64,000 nt of DNA from Actinoplanes sp. NBRC 103695 (GTDB lineage Bacteria > Actinomycetota > Actinomycetes > Mycobacteriales > Micromonosporaceae), in NCBI RefSeq assembly GCF_030269485.1, contig NZ_BSTL01000036.1, forward strand, positions 29,595 to 93,594, in the 5' to 3' direction. Under the pieces are notes generated by a model that saw nothing but the letters and a program-made list of their open reading frames with translations, ran no database searches and had not been told where the DNA came from. This document shows, one piece after another, positions 59,767 through 64,000 of the stretch. Numbering within the stretch: position 1 is the first letter of the stretch; each line of letters opens with the position of its first letter. The position numbers and the translations under genes are program-made.

Positions 59767-60823
59767 ATGTCGTTCGCCCTCGACAACTACCGCCTGCTGG
59801 GCCGTTCCGGTCTGCGGGTCTCCCCGCTGGCGCTGGGCACCGCGACCTTCGGCACCGAGACGGGCTGGGGCGCCGAGAAGGATGATGCGCGTCGGCTGTT
59901 CGACCGCTACGTCGAACGCGGTGGCAACTTTCTCGACACCGCGGTGGGCTACGGCAGCGCGGAAAGCCTGCTGGGTGAGTTCGCCCGAGACCGCCGGGAG
60001 AGCCTGGTGCTGGCGACGAAGTACTCGACGCTGCGCCGGCCGGGCGACCCGAACTCCACAGGTGGCTCACGCAAGAACCTGCTCGCCTCGGTGCACACGA
60101 GCCTGCAGCGGCTGGGCACGGACTACCTGGACTTGCTCTACCTGCACGTGTGGGACTTCACGACGCCGGTCGAGGAGATCCTGCGCGGCCTGGACGATCT
60201 GGTCCGGCAGGGCAAGGTCCTGCACGTGGCGATCTCCAACACCCCCGCCTGGCAGATCTCGCGTATGCAGACGATCGCTGACCTGCGGGGCTGGTCACCG
60301 CTGGTCGCGCTGCAGCTCGAGTACAACCTTCTCGAGCGTACGGGCGAACGTGACCTGATCCCGATGGCCCGGGAGATGGGGCTGGCCGTGATCCCCTACT
60401 CCCCGCTGGCAGGCGGGCTGCTGACCGGCAAATACAGCCGCGCCGATGTGGCCGGAGTGGCCTCCGGCGACGGCACCCGCAAGGGGTTCAACTTCGCTGC
60501 GCTCGGCACCGTCACCGAACGCAACCTCGACGTCGTGGACATCCTGAAGGAGGTCGCCGCCGAGCAGGGCTGCACCCCCGCGCAGGCCGGGTTGTCCTGG
60601 CTCCTGCACAACCCGGACGTGACCGCCCCCCATTATCGGCGCCCGCACCCCCGCACAACTGGAGGACAACCTGGCTGCCCTGACGGTGGACCTCACCACC
60701 GCGCAGCTAGCCCGCCTCGATGAGGTCAGCGCCATCGATCCCGGCCAGCCGCACGCGCTGCTCGTCGGCGACCACATCGGGAACGTGATGCGCGGCGGGA
60801 TGAAGATCCAGGCCAGCCGCTGA
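59767..60823 (+). pseudogene. Aldo/keto reductase with a +1 frameshift in a C-run
   Basis: From ATG 59767 the sequence is a good AKR: LALGTATFGTETGWG, FLDTAVGYGSAESLLGEF (Asp, Tyr), LATKYS (Lys), LLYLHVWD (His) and IPYSPLAGGLLTGKY. After NPDVTAP the frame breaks at six Cs (60626-60631) and runs into a stop at 60723. Removing one C restores IIGARTPAQLEDNLAALTV and an AKR-like C-terminus ending MKIQASR at 60823. So either a recent frameshift or a sequencing error in the C-run. The intact protein would be about 351 aa and is divergently placed from its XRE regulator. Confidence 0.85.
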
Positions 60824-60839
60824 TCATGCCCGCAGCAGG

Positions 60840-61408
60840 CTACGCGCTGCGGCCGGCCGCCCGTGCCGCCGCCAGGCCACCCTTACGGCCCCGCTCCCGG
60901 ATCTCCTCCACCAACGCGTCGGCCGGGCGCAGACTCCGCCTCGACCGTGTGCACGACCGAGTTGTCCTCGAAGAAGCCTGCCCAACTCGGTCTTACGGAC
61001 AACCACCTCGTCGAGGCCCTCCTGGATCGGTAGATACAGCTCCCAACCCGGTGTGCCTGGCTCGTCGACAGCCCCGGCCGGGCCATCGTTTTGCAGGTGG
61101 ACGACAAGCGCCCCGCCCGCGCGCGCCCTCGTAACCAGCCCTCGGACGGCTTCCGTCAAAGGCTCTGCCGCCGGCACCGCGTCGGCCCCGGACACGAACG
61201 CCACCTGGACGTCCACCACGATCAAAGCCTCTGCCAGGCGAGTCTCCGGGCGGTTCTCAACCTGAGGTGCGCCGCTCCTCGACGCGCTGAAGGGCGAAGA
61301 TCGCGGCGACGAGCGGGGTGACCGCTGGGTAGCCGGCACCTGTCTTCCTCGCATCCCGTTCATCGGGAGAAAGCAGCGTGTGAAGCTCCGGCCGGCGGAC
61401 CGGTCGTT
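60840..61408 (-). pseudogene. Debris of two or three genes, including an isochorismatase-family piece
   Basis: Reading leftwards, 61408-61257 encodes LHTLLSPDERDARKTGAGYP and VTPLVAAIFALQRVEERR then a stop, with no start codon: the end of an unidentified gene. 61250-60990 encodes the N-terminal half of a cysteine hydrolase (LIVVDVQVAF, LVVHLQNDG, EVVVRKTEL); the half with the catalytic Cys is missing and the frame breaks at about 60990. 60975-60840 encodes ALVEEIRERGRKGGLAAARA and a stop, another C-terminal end. A 540-bp open frame (60824-61363) spans these pieces but mixes frames. No functional product is expected. Confidence 0.6.
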
Positions 61409-62608
61409 CTATCCGGCCAGGGCCTCGGTCGGGCTGAGGCGAGCCGCCCGGACCGCCGGATAGAGGCCGGCCACCGCGCCGATCACCACGGCGGCGCCGA
61501 GGCCGATTCCCGCTGAGGCCAGCGGGATTACGACGGGCCAGTGCTGGTAGCGGGCGTATCCGATCGTCGCGGCCACGCCCAGCAGCAGCCCGGCGCCACC
61601 GCCGGCGAACGCCATCACCACCGATTCGATGACGAACTGGATGCGGACCTGGCCGCGGCTGGCGCCCAGCGCCCGGCGCAGCCCGATCTCATGGCGTCGT
61701 TCGAGGACGGCCACCACCATGGTGTTCGCCACCCCGATACCGCCCACCAGAAGCGCTACGGCGGCAAGGCCGAGAAACAGGGTGGACAGGGTGCTCTCGG
61801 TAGCGCGTTTGGCGGCCAGGGCGTCCGACGGCCGGGAGACGGTCACCGACCCCGGTGCGGCGGGATTGATCGTACGGGCCATCACCTCACGTACCGCGTC
61901 GATCTGCGCTTCGGCGGCCCGGGTGTAGATCACCGTCGGCTGCCCGTCGAACCCGAGCTGGCTCTCGGCCGCCGGCCAGCCCACCAGGGCGGTGCTGTCG
62001 ATGTCGGGGGCCAGCGGGATCGGCTCGAGGATGCCGATCACGGTGAACCAGCGGCCGCCGATGAACACCTGCGGCGGCGGGTCGGCCGTGAGGTGGTCGA
62101 ATCCGAGCTGGATGGCGGCGTCGGCACCGAGGACGACGGTGGGCAGAGCGGCAGTCGCCTGGTTCAGGAAACGACCGGCTCGCAACCGGAGGTGCAGGGC
62201 CTCGGGCAGGTTGAGCCGGGTGGCGAGGACCGCTATGCCGGCGAAGTCCTGCTCCCCGTTGCGGTCGCTGCGGGAGATCTTGGTGTGGGTGTTGGCCACG
62301 GCGCTGGCGATCGAGACGGGCCCGATACGGGCGACCATGTCGACCGATTCGGGCGGGAACGGAACGGCACCCTGCGGCGTCTCCTGCGGTGACGCCTGGA
62401 GCAGGTTGGTCCCGAGCGCGGACAGTTGATCCATCAGAGCCCGTTGGCCGGAGGCCGGGATGGCAGTCACGGCGATCATGGTGGCGATGCCGATCGCGAT
62501 GCCGAACGCCGACAGACCCACTCGGCCCGGACGCGTACGGATGCCGAGCAACCCGAGCCGGCCGAGGTCCCACGGGGAAAGCCGCACCGTGCGTGGAAGT
62601 GGTGTCAT
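61409..62608 (-). CDS. MacB/FtsX-type ABC transporter permease
   Basis: A 399-aa permease: TM1 after GRVGLSAFGIAIGIATMIAV, a large external MacB-PCD domain (about 55-270), then three C-terminal TMs with GGIGVANTMVVAVLERRHEI and RRALGASRGQV, the FtsX signature. The protein ends with AARLSPTEALAG, as in the family. It pairs with the ATPase (ATGA overlap) and a damaged adaptor as a tripartite-like efflux set of the kind used for lipids, peptides or macrolides. Confidence 0.93.
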   Translation of the reverse strand: MTPLPRTVRLSPWDLGRLGLLGIRTRPGRVGLSAFGIAIGIATMIAVTAIPASGQRALMDQLSALGTNLLQASPQETPQGAVPFPPESVDMVARIGPVSIASAVANTHTKISRSDRNGEQDFAGIAVLATRLNLPEALHLRLRAGRFLNQATAALPTVVLGADAAIQLGFDHLTADPPPQVFIGGRWFTVIGILEPIPLAPDIDSTALVGWPAAESQLGFDGQPTVIYTRAAEAQIDAVREVMARTINPAAPGSVTVSRPSDALAAKRATESTLSTLFLGLAAVALLVGGIGVANTMVVAVLERRHEIGLRRALGASRGQVRIQFVIESVVMAFAGGGAGLLLGVAATIGYARYQHWPVVIPLASAGIGLGAAVVIGAVAGLYPAVRAARLSPTEALAG

Positions 62609-63297
62609 GCCGTCGACCCCGCGGGCTGCCGGACGTCGGAGACGATCCGGCCGTCCCGGACCTCGACGCGCCGGGGCAGCTCGGCGGCGATCTCGCGGTC
62701 ATGCGTGATCACGGCGATGGTCGTTCCTTCCTCGTTGAGGCGCCGCAGCAACGCCAGCACGCCGGCGCCGTTCGCGCCGTCGAGGGCACCGGTGGGTTCG
62801 TCGGCGAGGATCAGCGCCGGTTCGTGGACGAGGGCCCGGGCGATGGCCACTCGCTGGCGTTCACCGCCGGACATCTCGTGCGGCCGGTGCCCGATCCGGG
62901 CGGCGAGCCCGACCCGGTCCAGGGCGGCCAGCGCCAGGGACCGGCGTCGCGACGCGGCGACCCCGGCGTACATCAGGCCGGTGCAGACGTTCTCCACCGC
63001 GGTCAGTCCCGCGGTCAGGTAACACTGCTGGAAGACGAAGCCCAGCAGCCGACCGCGCACCGCCGACAGCCGCCGATCCGGCAGGTCGCCGACGTCATGC
63101 CCGCTGAGCAGCACGGTCCCGCCGGTGGCCCGCTCGAGCGTGCCCATGATGTGCAGGAGCGTGGACTTCCCTGATCCGGACGGCCCGACGATGCCCACGA
63201 ACTCCCCCGGTTCCACCCGCAGCGAGACGCGGTCCAGCGCGTGGACACCGCCCGGATAGACCTTGGCGACCTCGCGGACTTCCATGACGGCACTCAC
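62605..63297 (-). CDS. MacB/LolD-type ABC transporter ATP-binding protein
   Basis: A 230-aa ATPase: Walker A GPSGSGKST, the MSGGERQRVAIARAL signature, Walker B LILADEPTGALD and H-loop VITHDREIA. The GALD D-loop and length are those of LolD/MacB ATPases. It overlaps both neighbours by 4 bp. It powers the permease at 61409. Confidence 0.95.
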   Translation of the reverse strand: MSAVMEVREVAKVYPGGVHALDRVSLRVEPGEFVGIVGPSGSGKSTLLHIMGTLERATGGTVLLSGHDVGDLPDRRLSAVRGRLLGFVFQQCYLTAGLTAVENVCTGLMYAGVAASRRRSLALAALDRVGLAARIGHRPHEMSGGERQRVAIARALVHEPALILADEPTGALDGANGAGVLALLRRLNEEGTTIAVITHDREIAAELPRRVEVRDGRIVSDVRQPAGSTA

Positions 63298-63878
63298 GAG
63301 GCCGTCACCACCGGGGTGCCCTCGGCGACGCCGGACCCGCTGATCTCGACCATGCCCCGGGCGACCAGGCCGACAGTGACCGGGATGAGTTGTCCGGCCT
63401 CGGACTCCAGGGCGTAGCCGCCTTCACGGGTGGCGAGCAGGGCGCCGACGGGCACCGCGAGGACTCCCTTACGGGTCTGGGCGGCGAACTCGACGCGCAC
63501 CGGGGCCGACTCCCAGTCGCGTACCTTCTTCGGGTCGGTCACCGCGACGGCCGCGGAGAAGGTGACCTGGTCGGTCTGACCCGAGGAGTTCGACGTGTCG
63601 TCGCCGGCGGTGGCCCGCCGGGCCACGTCGATCACGCGGCCCGGGGTCGACGAGCCGTCGGGCAGCAGCACCGAAACCTTGCCGGCTGACCCGACCGTGT
63701 CCGCCTCGCCGCCGCGAACCTGCACCGTCACCACCTTGGCGGTGTCGGTGACCGACAGGATCGGGGTGGTGGCGTCTGCGCCCAGAGCCGCCTTCAGCGC
63801 GTTGACCCGAACCCGCCCCGGCAGGACCGCCACGTCACCGGGACGGATCACGCCGGAGGCGGGGAGGCCTAGTTCCAA
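63294..63878 (-). pseudogene. 5'-truncated periplasmic adaptor (efflux RND/MacA-like) cut by an IS
   Basis: The frame begins at about 63878 (a TTG, which is unlikely to be the true start) with LGLPASGVIRPGDVAVLPG, the tail of a peptidoglycan-binding domain. It continues through a barrel-type adaptor domain (VTFSAAVAVTDPKKVRDW, VPVGALLATREGGYALE, VEISGSGVAEGTPVV). The signal peptide, the rest of the binding domain and the start of the adaptor are gone: a stop and foreign sequence with a transposase end lie immediately upstream. The ABC efflux set below it has probably lost its adaptor. Confidence 0.8.
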
Positions 63879-63908
63879 CGCCGTTCAGTTAGGGCGGGAC
63901 GTTGGCTG

Positions 63909-64000
63909 TCAAGGGTCGGGGCTGATGACGTCGATGCTGGCGGTGGCCTGGTAGCTGCGCCGGTCGATGTTCGGGCCGCGGGCTTGGTATTTGGAGTTCG
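63909..64000 (-). mobile_element. End of an insertion sequence with the C-terminus of its transposase
   Basis: The minus strand from the window edge reads NSKYQARGPNIDRRSYQATA then SIDVISPDP and a TGA at 63909-63911, 29 residues that look like the tail of an IS transposase. The stretch between the stop and 63878 (about gttcagttagggcgggacg) should contain the IS end. The family was not determined because the rest lies outside the window. Its right side abuts the truncated adaptor gene. Confidence 0.55.

Overview
This is high-GC actinomycete DNA: about 70% G+C by eye, frequent GTG starts and long chains of ATGA/GTGA-overlapping genes. A five-gene conservon, an AfsR-type regulator and biosynthetic genes suggest a soil actinomycete, possibly a Micromonosporaceae member such as Actinoplanes. 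The genus is inference. No rRNA, tRNA, CRISPR array or replication origin was seen.

Region A (1-11.1 kb) handles metals and iron. A copper chaperone (PCuAC) leads into a decayed binding protein/permease/ATPase locus. An intact iron-complex/heme-type importer follows, bracketed by a DJ-1/PfpI protein and a GATase1-AraC regulator. Next come a CopC-like protein, a Tat-exported DyP peroxidase, a PepSY membrane protein and a chimeric TauE/SafE-like permease. The DyP/copC junction is duplicated four times as a 21-bp in-frame repeat.

Region B (11.3-21.0 kb) is the best candidate for an undescribed system. A 997-aa AfsR-type regulator precedes a chain of overlapping genes: a 47-aa peptide, an unknown protein, a CYTH-fold protein, an MFS exporter, a two-subunit M16 peptidase (one with HxxEH, one without) and a P450. 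It looks like a peptide maturation, cleavage and export pathway outside the RiPP classes I can name.

Region C (21.5-24.8 kb) is a conservon: sensor-kinase-like CvnA, roadblock CvnB, DUF742 CvnC, GTPase CvnD, and a GAF protein in fifth place. A strong hairpin ends it.

Region D (25-58.4 kb) is a large biosynthetic cluster built from discrete enzymes, with no modular PKS or NRPS. The left part has an FkbH-type glyceryl-ACP synthase with its ACP, an acyl-CoA-dehydrogenase-like enzyme, VOC and FAH-fold proteins, a P450, two GT2 and one GT4 glycosyltransferases, and a second ACP. The central plus-strand operon (34.8-47.2 kb) has a CobT-like phosphoribosyltransferase lacking the expected catalytic Glu, a HAD phosphatase, an acyl ligase, a chorismate-lyase-like protein, a class III aminotransferase, an Fe/2OG oxygenase, a KAS III-like enzyme, a luciferase-like monooxygenase, a third ACP, an adenylation enzyme, a transglutaminase-like protein and a TE-II-like remnant. 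One reading is an aryl or phenolic unit carrying an alpha-ribosyl group, amidated on a carrier protein. The right part runs leftwards and holds a methyltransferase, a heterodimeric ABC exporter, an MFS exporter, a GNAT, an ornithine/diaminopimelate-decarboxylase-fold enzyme, a glycosyltransferase-like unknown and a PhyH dioxygenase. The two halves converge on a 0.9-kb non-coding block of tandem repeats framed by a 28-bp inverted repeat.

Region E (58.8-64 kb) is ordinary: an XRE/MmyB regulator, a frameshifted aldo/keto reductase, gene debris, and a MacB-type efflux set whose adaptor gene is cut by the end of an insertion sequence.

Internal deletions, frameshifts and fused fragments recur in regions A and E. 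Either this genome is eroding there or the assembly has indel errors; read mapping would decide.
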